This document shows positions 9,873-19,174 of a stretch of DNA of 64,000 nucleotides, piece by piece; position 1 is the first letter of the stretch; each line of letters starts with the position of its first letter. The stretch is from Pseudomonas viridiflava. Its GTDB lineage: Bacteria; Pseudomonadota; Gammaproteobacteria; Pseudomonadales; Pseudomonadaceae. The notes beneath the pieces are model-generated. The model was not told the origin of the DNA. It did no database searches and saw only the letters and a program-made list of their open reading frames with translations. The position numbers and the translations under genes were made by a program. The stretch spans positions 1 through 64,000 of the forward strand of contig NZ_UTVH01000001.1 in NCBI RefSeq assembly GCF_900585905.1, given 5' to 3'.

Positions 9873-11384
9873 CTACGCCTTCAGCCCCATGAACTGCATC
9901 ACTCGCTCCCCGGCCTGACCCGCTCTGATGGTCTGCGGCCCGGCATCGGCTTGCACCACGCCGTTTTCCATGAAAATCACCCGGTCGGAGATGGACATGG
10001 CGAAGTCCATTTCGTGGGTCACGATCAGCATGGTCATGCCGTCCTTCGCCAGGTCGCCAATCACCTTGAGCACATCACCCACCAACTCTGGATCAAGGGC
10101 TGAGGTCGGCTCGTCGAACAGCATGATTTGCGGGTCCATCGCCAGCGCGCGTGCAATGGCCACCCGCTGTTGCTGACCGCCTGACAACTGATGCGGGTAT
10201 TTTTGCGCATGCGCCAGCAAGCCGACCTTGTCCAGCAGGGTATGGGCGCGCTGTTCGCTGACGGCCCGCTCGCGACCATGGTAGCGCGGCGCCAGGGTGA
10301 CGTTGTCGAGGAGGGTGCGATGGGGGAACAGATTGAAATTCTGGAACACCATGCCGATGTGCTGCACGCCTCGACGGATCTGCGCATTGTCGGGTTTGTC
10401 GCCTGCGTGGATGAAGCTTTCGCCGAACAGGATGATTTCACCGTCATCGATCGTTTCCAGGCCGTTGATCGTGCGAATCAACGAGGTCTTGCCCGAGCCC
10501 GACGGGCCGATGATGGAAACAACCTGGCCGGCTTCCACATCCAGATTGATGCCCTTGAGCACTTCGTGTTTGCCGTAGCGCTTGTGCAGCGTGTGCAGTT
10601 GCAGCGCAGGCGGGTTACCGGCGCTCCTGGCCGCAGCGGTCCTGACTTGCTCTTGGCCCAGGCGGCTGCGCAAGTGCTCCACACTGGAGTCGTCCAGGGT
10701 CTGCGGCGTGCGATTGTTCAGTTCCAGATGCTGTTCCAGCCAGTGAAACAGCCAGCCAAATACCGTCACGATCATCACGTAATACACCGCCACCGCAGAC
10801 AGGGTTTCCATTACCAGAAAGTTCTGTGCGTACAGACGCTGGCCTACGGTCAGCAGCTCGGTCAGGGAGATCACCGAGATGATCGAGGTCAGCTTGACCA
10901 CAGTGATGTATTCGTTGATCAGGGTCGGCAGCGAGATACGAAACGCTTGAGGAATCACGATCAGCCGTTGCATGCCCAGCACCCCGATGCCCAGCGCGCG
11001 GCCCGCTTCTTTTTGCCCTTTGGCAACTGAAATCAGACCGCCACGATGGATTTCCGCCATGTAAGCGGCCTCAGTGACTACCAGCGCCAGCAGGCCTGAA
11101 TAAAACGGATCGGACAATACATCGCGGGTGAATGGCAGCATCTGCGGCAGGTTGTAGACGAACACCACCAGCACCAGCAGCGGCACGCTGCGAAAGAACC
11201 AGATATAAATCGACGCCGGCACGCTGACCCAGCGCGAGGCCGACAGTTTGGCCGACGCGAGCAAAAATCCCAGCACCATGCCGATGAACCAGCCCATGGC
11301 GCTGAGCTGGACCACGGTAACGCATGACTTCCAGAAGTCGGCGACCGAAAACAGGGAGAAAAAGTATGACCATTCGAATTGCAT
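9873..11384 (-). CDS. Amino-acid ABC transporter, fused permease and ATPase
   Basis: This 503-residue protein joins two normally separate subunits of a polar-amino-acid importer. Residues ~1-225 are a HisM/GlnP-type permease with several membrane segments and the EAA-like loop ([22 protein letters not shown]). After a ~35-residue linker, residues ~260-503 are a GlnQ/HisP-type ATPase with Walker [11 protein letters not shown]-loop, signature [15 protein letters not shown], Walker [14 protein letters not shown] and the H-loop THEM. It follows the binding protein gene at 11520-12323 and probably partners with it. Such fusions occur in Pseudomonas, so it need not be an error. The substrate is unknown, probably an amino acid or a derivative. 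Confidence 0.93.
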   Translation of the reverse strand: MQFEWSYFFSLFSVADFWKSCVTVVQLSAMGWFIGMVLGFLLASAKLSASRWVSVPASIYIWFFRSVPLLVLVVFVYNLPQMLPFTRDVLSDPFYSGLLALVVTEAAYMAEIHRGGLISVAKGQKEAGRALGIGVLGMQRLIVIPQAFRISLPTLINEYITVVKLTSIISVISLTELLTVGQRLYAQNFLVMETLSAVAVYYVMIVTVFGWLFHWLEQHLELNNRTPQTLDDSSVEHLRSRLGQEQVRTAAARSAGNPPALQLHTLHKRYGKHEVLKGINLDVEAGQVVSIIGPSGSGKTSLIRTINGLETIDDGEIILFGESFIHAGDKPDNAQIRRGVQHIGMVFQNFNLFPHRTLLDNVTLAPRYHGRERAVSEQRAHTLLDKVGLLAHAQKYPHQLSGGQQQRVAIARALAMDPQIMLFDEPTSALDPELVGDVLKVIGDLAKDGMTMLIVTHEMDFAMSISDRVIFMENGVVQADAGPQTIRAGQAGERVMQFMGLKA

Positions 11385-11415
11385 GTGTACCTCAGGCGCC
11401 CAGCAGACATGGGTA

Positions 11416-11486
11416 TGTAGGAGCCAACTTGTTGGCGAGGCATTTGTTTGTCAGATACATCCTCTCGCCACAAGTTGGCTCCTACA
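11416..11486. repeat. REP-like palindrome, family C
   Basis: The arms TGTAGGAGCCAACTTGTTGGCG and CGCCACAAGTTGGCTCCTACA face each other over about 28 bases. The inner AACTTGTTGGCGAGGC phrase recurs partly at 19003. The element sits between the binding protein and permease-ATPase genes, so the hairpin could uncouple their mRNA levels. Confidence 0.8.
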
Positions 11487-11519
11487 GGCGCATCACAAGG
11501 GGTGTTCAGGCGAACCAGC

Positions 11520-12323
11520 TCAGCTGCTCGGCGCTTCCAGGTTGTACTTTTTCAACAGTGCGTCGTACTCACCGGTTTTCTTCGTTTCGTCGAACGCCTT
11601 GAGCAGCGCTTGATACAGCGCCTCATTGCCCTTTTTCACGTAAATCCCGAGGGTCTGCTGGTAGATCGATTGCTCGGTACTGACCACCACACGACCTTTG
11701 GTGCGTTCGGCGATCATCCCCGCAGCGCCGTCGATTTCCACCTGTGCCTGGACGTTGCCCGACAGCAGCGCCTGGGTGACTTCCGGGGCCGACGGGAACT
11801 CGCTCACCGAGATCGCGCCCTTGTTGTTCGGCACGCAGTAATCAGCGGACAGTTTGTTGAACTGCGCGACCCAGGTGGTGCCTTTTTCCAGGCCGACTTT
11901 CAGGCCGCAGAGGTCTTCCGGCACCTTGGGCTTAACCTTGCTGTCCTTGAGCACCATGATTGCCGCGCCGGTTTTGGCGTAGGCGATGGTTTGCGCCTGG
12001 GTCTGGCGCTCGGGCGTGATGTACATGCCGGAAATGATCGCGTCGTAATGCCCGGCGTTGAGGCTCAGGATCAGGCTGGAAAACTTGGTGTCGACGAAAT
12101 CCGCTTTCAGGTCCAGGTGTCTGGCCAGCATATGGGCCAGTTCCGGGTCTGCGCCGACGACGTTTTTCTTCTCGTCGTAGGACTCGAACGGTGGATAGGT
12201 AATCTCCATGCCGACTTTCAGCGCGCCCGGCGTCACCGTTGTCGCCGCATGGGCCAGGCTGGCGCCGAGCACTGCAGCGGCGAGTAAGGTCAGGCGCACA
12301 GCAACGTGTTTGCAATTGGGCAT
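11520..12323 (-). CDS. Amino-acid ABC transporter periplasmic binding protein
   Basis: The 267-residue product is a family 3 (SBP_bac_3) solute receptor. It has a signal peptide of about 26 residues ending ASLAHA, then LKVGMEITYPPFESYDEKK (the family opening) and a two-lobe fold with DAIISGMYITPERQ and an AQVEIDGAAG hinge. The start ATG 12323 follows CTGGAG at good spacing; the open frame upstream is not needed. It is followed by the fused permease-ATPase and preceded by the oxygenase gene, which suggests uptake of the compound that the enzymes of this cluster handle. Confidence 0.92.
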   Translation of the reverse strand: MPNCKHVAVRLTLLAAAVLGASLAHAATTVTPGALKVGMEITYPPFESYDEKKNVVGADPELAHMLARHLDLKADFVDTKFSSLILSLNAGHYDAIISGMYITPERQTQAQTIAYAKTGAAIMVLKDSKVKPKVPEDLCGLKVGLEKGTTWVAQFNKLSADYCVPNNKGAISVSEFPSAPEVTQALLSGNVQAQVEIDGAAGMIAERTKGRVVVSTEQSIYQQTLGIYVKKGNEALYQALLKAFDETKKTGEYDALLKKYNLEAPSS

Positions 12324-12396
12324 TGTCGAAAGCTCCAGGTTAAAAAGGTATGGCAGGGTGGGCGTTGGAAAAATATTCCTGCAGCTCAAGGCGGGA

Positions 12397-13464
12397 TCAC
12401 GGACGGGCAATGCTGCGGTTTTTCAGATGGCCGAAACTGGATGGCTTGCGCGCCTTGTCGTACAGCTTGAGCTCGCCGCGCTCGACCTTCTTGCGCAGGT
12501 ACTGGTAGGTCTGCAGCGCCTGGCCGAACATGTGTTCGCCGATGGTGATTTCTTCGTAATCCGCGCCTTCCTGGCTGGCGAACTGCGGCAGCGGTTTGAT
12601 CTGGGTGTGGAAGTCGCAGGCGTAGAACAGCGGAAACGAATAGCGTTCTTCGCTGACCGTCCTCACCCGGTGGGCGGTTGCAACGAACGTACCAGCAGTC
12701 ATTACCTCCAGCATGTCGCCAATGTTGACCACAAAAGCGTCATCCACGGGCGGCGCATCGATCCACTGGCCCTGATCGTTCATCACCTCAAGGCCCGGCT
12801 TGTCGGCCAGCAAGATGGTGAAGCACTCATAGTCCGTGTGCGCACCAATACCGGGCGCGTCCCGGGCCGCGTCGTCGAACGGGTAATGGATCAGGCGCAG
12901 CTTGGACGGTGGCCGCGTGACCAGGGCGTCGAAGTAACCTTCCGCGAGGCCCAGCGCCAGGGCAAAGCCGTCGAACAGGCGCCGACCCAACGCGAACACC
13001 GCCGCGTAATAGGCTTCCACGGCGGGTCTGAAACCGGCGAGGTCCGGCCATTCATTGGCGCCGATCAAGGGTGTCCCGGCGATCACCAGCGGATCATCGT
13101 CGGCCACCTCGAAGCCGATATCGAACGCTTCCTTGTGGTCCGGCTTGCCTTTGGCGTAGACCTCTTCACCCTCGGGCACGAAGCCCTTGTGACTGCGCGA
13201 GGTGCCGATGTAGTGCTGCATCTTGTACTCGAGCGGCTGGGCGAACAGCGCTTTTGCCGCCTGTCGCAGATTGTCGATCAACGCCTGATCGATGCCGTGA
13301 TGGGTGATATAGAGAAAACCCACGTCACGTGCAGCAGCGCCCAGCTCGTCGGCCACTGCCTGGCGTGAGGCGATATCCGGGCTGAACAGCCCGGCAATGT
13401 CCACCACCGGGATGCTGTTGAAATTGGCCACCGCGGGTGACCCGGTTTGGGCGTGTTCAGGCAT
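12397..13464 (-). CDS. Fe(II)/2-oxoglutarate-dependent oxygenase, isopenicillin N synthase family
   Basis: The 355-residue product has the N-terminal DIOX_N phrase [12 protein letters not shown] and [10 protein letters not shown], and a C-terminal jelly roll with the iron ligands H-x-D in [13 protein letters not shown] and the distal His in FVATAHRV, followed by the RYSF pair that binds the 2-oxoglutarate carboxylate. It probably oxidises a small molecule, with oxoglutarate as co-substrate. ATG 13464 was chosen because AAGGAG lies 9 bases upstream; an ATG at 13482 overlaps the preceding gene's stop. It sits between a TIM-barrel gene and an amino-acid transporter. The substrate cannot be told from sequence. 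Confidence 0.9.
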   Translation of the reverse strand: MPEHAQTGSPAVANFNSIPVVDIAGLFSPDIASRQAVADELGAAARDVGFLYITHHGIDQALIDNLRQAAKALFAQPLEYKMQHYIGTSRSHKGFVPEGEEVYAKGKPDHKEAFDIGFEVADDDPLVIAGTPLIGANEWPDLAGFRPAVEAYYAAVFALGRRLFDGFALALGLAEGYFDALVTRPPSKLRLIHYPFDDAARDAPGIGAHTDYECFTILLADKPGLEVMNDQGQWIDAPPVDDAFVVNIGDMLEVMTAGTFVATAHRVRTVSEERYSFPLFYACDFHTQIKPLPQFASQEGADYEEITIGEHMFGQALQTYQYLRKKVERGELKLYDKARKPSSFGHLKNRSIARP

Positions 13465-13478
13465 GGCATCAGGCTCCT

Positions 13479-14330
13479 TCAATGGCTGGCGGATTGGCTG
13501 AAGCGCTGGAAGTGTTCGCGTTCGGTCTGGCCCATCCAGCTATTGAGCGACCACAGATCCGCGACCGGCACATCGGTGAAGGGCAGGTGATGCAGGTAAC
13601 CGTCGGCACCGAACTCGGGGGTCAGCGTGCTGATCTGATAACCACGCGCCTGTTGCGAACGCCAGATCGCTTCCCAGTGCTGCTGATGGAAGGCCAGCTC
13701 CCGGGCATATTCCGGCGCGGCGGGGTGGGGCACTTGCGGGCCCTGGTCATAGCCGACCCGAGCCTGGATGTGATGAACCCGCTGGACGAACGCGCTGAGG
13801 TCATCTTCCGGATCGTCGAGCAAGCGCTCGCAGGTGACGATCCAGTGGCTGATGTCGCTGGTAAAGCGCAGGTCCGGCAGTTGCCGGATCAGTCCCAGGG
13901 TCAGCCAGGGGTTGAACAGCGAGCGCGAGCGATGGGTTTCAAAGCTGCAGACCTGGCCCTGCTGCTGCGCCAGCGCGAGCGCCTGGCCGAAAAATTCAAC
14001 CTGCTGCGCCAGTGGCCAGCGGTCATTGCCCGCCAGCACGTTAACGAAACGCGGATTCATTTCAGCGGCCCAACCCAACTTCTTTTGCAGGTCGGCGAGG
14101 TGTTCGGCGACGGTGGCGGACTGTTCCGGCAGCACGTCGTAGGCCGTGAACAGGGTGCTGATGTAGGGCACTTGATTGGCGCGCAGGAACGCGGCGAATT
14201 CGGCGCGCTCGGCAGCCGCCAGCGGCAGTCGTGCTTCCAGCCCGACAAAGCCCGCCGCCAGCAACTCCTCCAGCGCCTGCGCCTTGCTTGCGGTGTAGCC
14301 CCAGAGGGTGCGGAAGATTTCCAGCTGCAT
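13479..14330 (-). CDS. Sugar-phosphate isomerase/epimerase-like TIM-barrel protein
   Basis: The 283-residue protein looks like the AP-endonuclease-2 / xylose-isomerase-like TIM barrel family, which includes hydroxypyruvate isomerase, tagatose epimerase and inosose dehydratase. Visible strand ends carry likely metal ligands: [28 protein letters not shown] and PEFGADGY. The first Met lies in the family-like opening [13 protein letters not shown]. It is the first gene of the cluster that continues with the oxygenase, and its stop is immediately upstream of that gene. The reaction is not identifiable. Confidence 0.8.
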   Translation of the reverse strand: MQLEIFRTLWGYTASKAQALEELLAAGFVGLEARLPLAAAERAEFAAFLRANQVPYISTLFTAYDVLPEQSATVAEHLADLQKKLGWAAEMNPRFVNVLAGNDRWPLAQQVEFFGQALALAQQQGQVCSFETHRSRSLFNPWLTLGLIRQLPDLRFTSDISHWIVTCERLLDDPEDDLSAFVQRVHHIQARVGYDQGPQVPHPAAPEYARELAFHQQHWEAIWRSQQARGYQISTLTPEFGADGYLHHLPFTDVPVADLWSLNSWMGQTEREHFQRFSQSASH

Positions 14331-15108
14331 CGGTCGACCTCAACGAATGCACGAACACATCCCCGGCCTGATCGGGTCATGGCGAATGCAGTGGTGGGCA
14401 GCTGGAAGCAAAAAGTATGTGCGCGCCGGTCTCTAGGGGCCGGTTCTGATGGGTGGATACTAGGCGGCAGCACCACGCCGGAAGAATAGGAAAGCTCAAA
14501 TCCATAGTTCAGAGATTTCTGAACTATGGCACCGCCTTGATAGGTGCCCGCGTCGCGTCAGGACCCTGCCAGGTTGGTTGCGCTCAATCGGTGGTCGATG
14601 TCGCTCAGCTTGCGGGCAACCGGGGCCTCGTTTTTCGCCAGCGGCCAATGTTTGTTGCCTTCAAAATGAAAGCCACTGTCGGTGACAGCCTGCCATTGCC
14701 TGCATAACCCTCTACGGGAGCTGATTGTTGCCGTTCGAGGGTGGGCAGTTCGAGGCGAGCGCGGTTTTCGCGTGCTTTACCGCAATAAGGCACGAACCCC
14801 GGAGTTATAGGTATTCCGCCCAGCGCCAGCAAAGGCGTAATATCCTGTTACGACCGTATTGCTGACGATCACGTCAAGGCATTGCCCGGACACGCCGCAG
14901 AGCGTTGGCAATGTCAGCCGCAGTCTCTCTTTATTATTTGCTCATGCCAGCCGGGCTCACGCTCGGGGTGGCTGTGGGCACGTTGTTTATAAATCACCCG
15001 GCCATGTTCCGGGTGAAGCCCAATCGTACCGATCCGCTCTCGCTGTGGACCCGCATTGCCAAAGCAATGTGTCAGCGCAGAACCGTGATGAAAGCCAGAG
15101 GTTTGCCG
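14331..15108. other. Gene-poor stretch of 778 bp with one perfect palindrome
   Basis: No convincing gene is present. Short open frames on both strands have no ribosome binding site and no family I recognise. The stretch separates the minus-strand oxygenase cluster from the plus-strand molybdenum hydroxylase operon, so it should carry both promoters. The only clear structure is the 12-bp perfect inverted repeat at 14502-14529. Confidence 0.6.
14502..14529. promoter_or_regulatory. Perfect 12-bp inverted repeat, possible operator
   Basis: CCATAGTTCAGA and TCTGAACTATGG face each other over a 4-base loop. No T-run follows on either strand, so it is not a standard intrinsic terminator. It lies 172 bp upstream of the TIM-barrel gene and about 580 bp upstream of the 2Fe-2S subunit gene, so an operator or RNA hairpin are both possible. 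Confidence 0.35.
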
Positions 15109-15561
15109 ATGCAAAAATTACTGATCAATGGTCAGGAGCACGAGCTGGATGTCGCTGATGACATGCCGTTGCTTTGGGCCCTGCGCGATGTGCTGGGCAT
15201 GACCGGGACCAAATATGGCTGCGGTATCGCTCAGTGTGGCGTGTGCACCGTGCATCTGGACGGCCAGGCGGTGCGCTCCTGCGTATTGCCGGTCAGCGCG
15301 GTGGCTGGACGCAAGATCACGACCATTGAAGGCGTTGGCGCCATCGCAGTCGGCCAACAGGTGCAGCAAGCCTGGCTCGCCCATGAAGTGGTGCAGTGCG
15401 GCTATTGCCAGCCGGGGCAGATCATGTCTGCCGTGGCGCTGTTGCAGGCGCATCCCGATGCCAACGACGAGCAGATCACTGAGGCCATGGCCGGAAATCT
15501 GTGCCGTTGCGCGACCTATACGCGGATTCGCGCGGCCATCAAAAGCGTCAGTCAGGCCTGA
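15109..15561 (+). CDS. Molybdenum hydroxylase small subunit, two [2Fe-2S] clusters
   Basis: The 150-residue protein is an IorA/CoxS-type electron-transfer subunit. The N-terminal plant-ferredoxin cluster uses CGIAQCGVC plus a later Cys (VRSCVLP). The C-terminal cluster uses CGYCQPGQ and [11 protein letters not shown] 15109 opens the family phrase [15 protein letters not shown] and follows AGAGG; a longer open frame upstream adds about 68 residues not found in the family. It passes electrons from the Mo subunit to the cytochrome. It is the first gene of a three-gene operon, 11 bp before the large subunit. Confidence 0.93.
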   Translation: MQKLLINGQEHELDVADDMPLLWALRDVLGMTGTKYGCGIAQCGVCTVHLDGQAVRSCVLPVSAVAGRKITTIEGVGAIAVGQQVQQAWLAHEVVQCGYCQPGQIMSAVALLQAHPDANDEQITEAMAGNLCRCATYTRIRAAIKSVSQA

Positions 15562-15572
15562 AGGAAATCACC

Positions 15573-17765
15573 ATGTCAGAATCCAAACAACCTGCCGTGC
15601 AGTTGTCGCGCCGCGGGCTGCTCAAGGGTGGCTCGCTTGCGCTGGGTGGCCTGGTCATCAGCACCTGGCTGCCGCCGATGGCAACCCGCAGTTTCGCCGC
15701 CGAAGCGATCAGCAGCGCGCGCCTGGGCGACAAGGCCTCGCCGGGCTTCGGTGCTTTCGTGCGCGTGGGCCTTGATGGCCGGGTGACTCTCATATCGCCA
15801 AAAATCGAGATGGGCCAGGGGGTACAGACCGGCATCGCGATGATGGTGGCCGAAGAGCTGGAAGTCCCGCTCAGCCAGATATCCATCGAAGAGTGCCCGC
15901 CGGATGCCGCGCTCTATACCGACAACATTCTGCAGTTTCAGGCCACCGGCGGATCGTCTTCGACCCGTTACACCTGGGAGCCGCTGCGCAAGGCGGGCGC
16001 CACCGCTCGCGTGCTGTTGATCGAAGCCGCCGCACTGCGCTGGAAAGTGGCGCCGAGCCAGTGCCGCGCCGAAAACGGCGAAGTGATCGGGCCCAACGGG
16101 CAGAAGCTGGGTTACGGCGCGCTGGTTGAAGCAGCGTCCGCGTTGCCCGTGCCCAAGGACGTGCCGCTCAAGGCGATTGCCGACTTCAAGTTGCTCGGCA
16201 CCTCGGCTCCGCGTCTGGACACACCAAACAAGGTCAACGGTACAGCGCTGTTCACCATCGACCTGAAAGTCCCCGACATGCTCATCGCCTCGACGCTGAC
16301 CTGCCCGGTGCATGGCGGCAAGCTGCGCAGTGTCAACGACGCCGCCGCCCGCAAGGTGCCGGGCGTGCGGGACATCGTGCGTCTGGAAAATGCGGTGGCG
16401 GTCACCGCGAGCAATTTCTGGTTCTGCCAGCAGGCGCTCAAGGCCCTGGAGATCGAATGGGACTACGGCCCGCATGCCTCGATTGATTCGGCGCAGCTGG
16501 ACAAGGCGCTGCTCGACGCCGTCCCTCACGATGGCGTGTTTGCCAAGCAGACTGGCGACATCAACGCAGCGCTGAAAAATGCATCGAGTAAATTCGAAGC
16601 GGTGTATCAGCAACCGTTTCTGTCCCACTCGCCGCTGGAGCCCATGACCTGTGTGGCGCATGTGCGGCCTGATATCTGCGAACTGTGGGTCGGCTGTCAG
16701 GCCCCCGGCATGGCGCAGATGGGCGCGGCCAAGGTCTGCGGCCTGCCAGTGGAAAAAGTCGTCATTCACAATCAGCTGATTGGTGGCGGTTTCGGTCGTC
16801 GGCTGGAGTCGGATTTCATCTTCCAGGCGGTGGACATCGCTCGTCAGCTCAGTTACCCGATCAAGCTGATCTGGAGCCGTGAAGAGGACATGACCCACGA
16901 CCGCTACCGGCCGCATTACGTCGACCAGCTCAGCGCCGCGCTGGGCAAGGACCTCAAGCCGGTTGGCTGGGAACACCGCATCGTCGGCGCTTCGGTGATG
17001 GCAGCTTACATCGGCAAATTGCCGGAAAACGGCGTCGATGCCGATGCGGTGGAAGTGGCCATCGACCCGGTCTACAAACTCGACAGCCTGCAGGTGCGCT
17101 ATATCCGTCAGGACCCGGAGGTGATTCCAGTGTCCTGGTGGCGTGGCGTGGGTCCGTTGCGCAGCACTTATGCGGTTGAAAGCTTCATCGATGAGCTGGC
17201 GCACAACGCCAAGGCAGATCCGATCGACTATCGCCTGAGCCTGATGCAGGAGCAGCCGCGAGCGCAGGCAGTGCTGAAAAAGGCCGCTGAGCTGGCGGAC
17301 TGGAAAACCGCACTGCCAGCCGGTCATGGCCGTGGCGTCGCGGTCAGCGCCGTGTTCGGCAGCTTCGTTGCCACCATCGTCGAGCTGGAGATGCAGGGCG
17401 ACAAAGGCGTGCGCATCAAGCGCCTGGTCACCGTCATCGACTGCGGCTTTGCCAACAACCCGACCTCAGTGGCATCGCAAATGGAAGGCGGCACGCTGTT
17501 CGGCCTGTCGGCGGCGCTGTTCAACGAGATCCTGGTGGAAAAGGGCCAGGTGGTGCAGACCAACTTCCACGCCTATCGGCAGATCCGCATCAGTGATGCG
17601 CCGCCGGTTGAAGTGCACGTGATGAAAAGCCAGGAAAACCCGGGCGGTGTCGGTGAAACCGGCGCAGTGCCGGCTGCCGCGGCGCTGGTCAACGCGCTGT
17701 TCGCGGCCTCCAAGGTGCGCGAGCGTCGTTTGCCATTGAGCCGTTTCGGCTATTTCACTGTTTAA
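15573..17765 (+). CDS. Molybdopterin-binding hydroxylase large subunit (IorB-like), Tat-exported
   Basis: The 730-residue protein is the catalytic subunit of the isoquinoline 1-oxidoreductase / membrane-associated aldehyde dehydrogenase group. It begins with a twin-arginine signal (SRRGLLKGGSLALGGL), so it acts in the periplasm. Mo-cofactor phrases include ATGGSSSTRYTWEPLRKAG, GGGFGRRLESDF, and the C-terminal GGVGETGAVPAAAAL, whose Glu is the catalytic base. ATG 15573 follows AAGGAAATCACC. The substrate could be an aldehyde or an N-heterocycle such as nicotinate; the sequence does not decide. No XdhC- or MobA-like maturation gene is adjacent, although many such operons have one. Confidence 0.92.
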   Translation: MSESKQPAVQLSRRGLLKGGSLALGGLVISTWLPPMATRSFAAEAISSARLGDKASPGFGAFVRVGLDGRVTLISPKIEMGQGVQTGIAMMVAEELEVPLSQISIEECPPDAALYTDNILQFQATGGSSSTRYTWEPLRKAGATARVLLIEAAALRWKVAPSQCRAENGEVIGPNGQKLGYGALVEAASALPVPKDVPLKAIADFKLLGTSAPRLDTPNKVNGTALFTIDLKVPDMLIASTLTCPVHGGKLRSVNDAAARKVPGVRDIVRLENAVAVTASNFWFCQQALKALEIEWDYGPHASIDSAQLDKALLDAVPHDGVFAKQTGDINAALKNASSKFEAVYQQPFLSHSPLEPMTCVAHVRPDICELWVGCQAPGMAQMGAAKVCGLPVEKVVIHNQLIGGGFGRRLESDFIFQAVDIARQLSYPIKLIWSREEDMTHDRYRPHYVDQLSAALGKDLKPVGWEHRIVGASVMAAYIGKLPENGVDADAVEVAIDPVYKLDSLQVRYIRQDPEVIPVSWWRGVGPLRSTYAVESFIDELAHNAKADPIDYRLSLMQEQPRAQAVLKKAAELADWKTALPAGHGRGVAVSAVFGSFVATIVELEMQGDKGVRIKRLVTVIDCGFANNPTSVASQMEGGTLFGLSAALFNEILVEKGQVVQTNFHAYRQIRISDAPPVEVHVMKSQENPGGVGETGAVPAAAALVNALFAASKVRERRLPLSRFGYFTV

Positions 17766-17776
17766 GGAGCGCGAAA

Positions 17777-18991
17777 ATGAAAACGTTGAATTATGCGCTC
17801 GTGTTGCTGAGTGCCAGCCTCTGCCTGAATGCTCAGGCAGCCGATGCGGACCTGGTCAGCAAGGGTGAATACCTGACTCGTGCGGCTGATTGCGTGGCCT
17901 GCCATGTGGTCCCTGGCGGCAAGGAATTTGCCGGCGGGCTGGAATTCAAGCTGCCGTTCGGTACGCTGTATTCGCCCAACATCACCCCTGATAAAGAAAC
18001 CGGTATCGGCAACTGGACCGACGACGAGTTTGTCAGCGCGTTGCAAAAAGGCGTGGGCAAGGACGGCAAACACTACTATCCGGCCTTCCCGTACACCTCT
18101 TACACGCTGATGCCGCGCGAAGACATTCTGGCGATCAAGGCGTACCTGTTCAGCCTTGAACCGGTCAGCCAGAAGCCGAAGGAAAATGACCTGGCGTTCC
18201 CCTTCAACCAGCGCTGGGGGATGATGTTCTGGAACGCGGTGTTTGCTGACAACGAACGCTTCGTGCCGGACAGCAAGCAGTCTGCCGAGTGGAATCGCGG
18301 CGCCTATCTGGTGCAGGGGCCGGGTCACTGTGGCGAATGCCATACCCCGCGCAATATCTTCCAGGCCATGAGCAGCGGCAATTCCCTGGCCGGTGGCGAG
18401 ATCGGCAACTGGCGTGCCTATAACATCAGCTCCGACGCCCAACACGGCATCGGTGCCTGGCCGCAGGATGCGTTGGTCAGCTATCTGTCCAAGGGCTACG
18501 CGCCGGGTTATGGCGGAGCGGGCGGGCCGATGGCGGATGCGGTGGAGCACAGCCTGCGTCACCTGACGCCGCAAGACATCAACGCCATTGCCGTGTACCT
18601 CAAGGCCACGCCAGCCCGCAGCGAAGGCGTACCGCGCCCGGATGTGGCGGTCAATGACAAGGCCGAAAAGGGCCTGGGCAGCAAGGTGTTCAACGATTCC
18701 TGCGTGGCCTGCCACCGTCTGGACGGCACCGGCAATCAGTCATCCATCGCGACATTGATCGGCCTGAAAACCGTCAACGACCCGAGCGGCACCAACCTGA
18801 TGGCGACCTTGCTGGAAGGCCACAACAACGGCATGTTGCGCGCTGATCAGCACATGCCTGACTTCGCTCGCGCCTACAACGACACCGAACTGGCTGCGGT
18901 GAGCACCTTCGTCCTGCGCCGCTTCGGCCAGAGCAAGGGTGAAGTGCAAGCCAAAGACGTCACCAAGTCTCGGGAGGGGGCGCTGCATTAA
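17777..18991 (+). CDS. Triheme cytochrome c, electron acceptor of the Mo hydroxylase
   Basis: The 404-residue exported protein has a signal peptide ending LNAQA and three CxxCH haem sites: CVACH near residue 39, CGECH near 189 and CVACH near 311. The architecture matches the cytochrome subunits of periplasmic alcohol, gluconate and aldehyde dehydrogenases (AdhB/IorC-like), which pass electrons to ubiquinone or a terminal oxidase. It starts 11 bp after the large subunit stop behind AAGGAG, so the three genes form one operon. REP-like palindromes follow. Confidence 0.93.
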   Translation: MKTLNYALVLLSASLCLNAQAADADLVSKGEYLTRAADCVACHVVPGGKEFAGGLEFKLPFGTLYSPNITPDKETGIGNWTDDEFVSALQKGVGKDGKHYYPAFPYTSYTLMPREDILAIKAYLFSLEPVSQKPKENDLAFPFNQRWGMMFWNAVFADNERFVPDSKQSAEWNRGAYLVQGPGHCGECHTPRNIFQAMSSGNSLAGGEIGNWRAYNISSDAQHGIGAWPQDALVSYLSKGYAPGYGGAGGPMADAVEHSLRHLTPQDINAIAVYLKATPARSEGVPRPDVAVNDKAEKGLGSKVFNDSCVACHRLDGTGNQSSIATLIGLKTVNDPSGTNLMATLLEGHNNGMLRADQHMPDFARAYNDTELAAVSTFVLRRFGQSKGEVQAKDVTKSREGALH

Positions 18992-18992
18992 G

Positions 18993-19168
18993 GTGTAGCC
19001 ATCTTGTTGGCGAGGCAGCGATAGCGGTCAATCTGACACGCCGCTATCGCGGCCGTCGTAACCTACGGCGGCTCCCGCACGAATCTGGCATCGCCCGAGT
19101 CATGTAGGAAGCTCACGAGCACCGCGAGGCAGCGATAGCGGTCCATCTGACACGCCGCTATCGCGGCC
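18993..19168. repeat. Tandem pair of divergent REP-like palindromes (family B/C hybrid)
   Basis: Two units carry the core GGCAGCGATAGCGGTC.ATCTGACACGCCGCTATCGCGGCC. The first starts with TGTAGCCATCTTGTTGGCGA, which resembles family C; the second starts with AAGCTCACGAGCACCGCGAGG, which resembles family B. They fill the gap between the convergent cytochrome and rmd genes. Confidence 0.75.
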
Positions 19169-19174
19169 AACGCT

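Noticed and set aside
10191..11030. Long plus-strand frame opposite the permease-ATPase gene
   Set aside because: It is the antisense shadow of a well-supported gene; the product is rich in His, Gln and Arg as expected from such shadows.
14605..14832. 75-codon minus-strand frame in the gene-poor stretch
   Set aside because: No ribosome binding site, no membrane or domain features, and no family I can name.
19003..19168. Possible CRISPR-like repeat pair
   Set aside because: The repeated units are palindromic REP-like elements, only two occur, and there are no spacers of constant length or cas genes.
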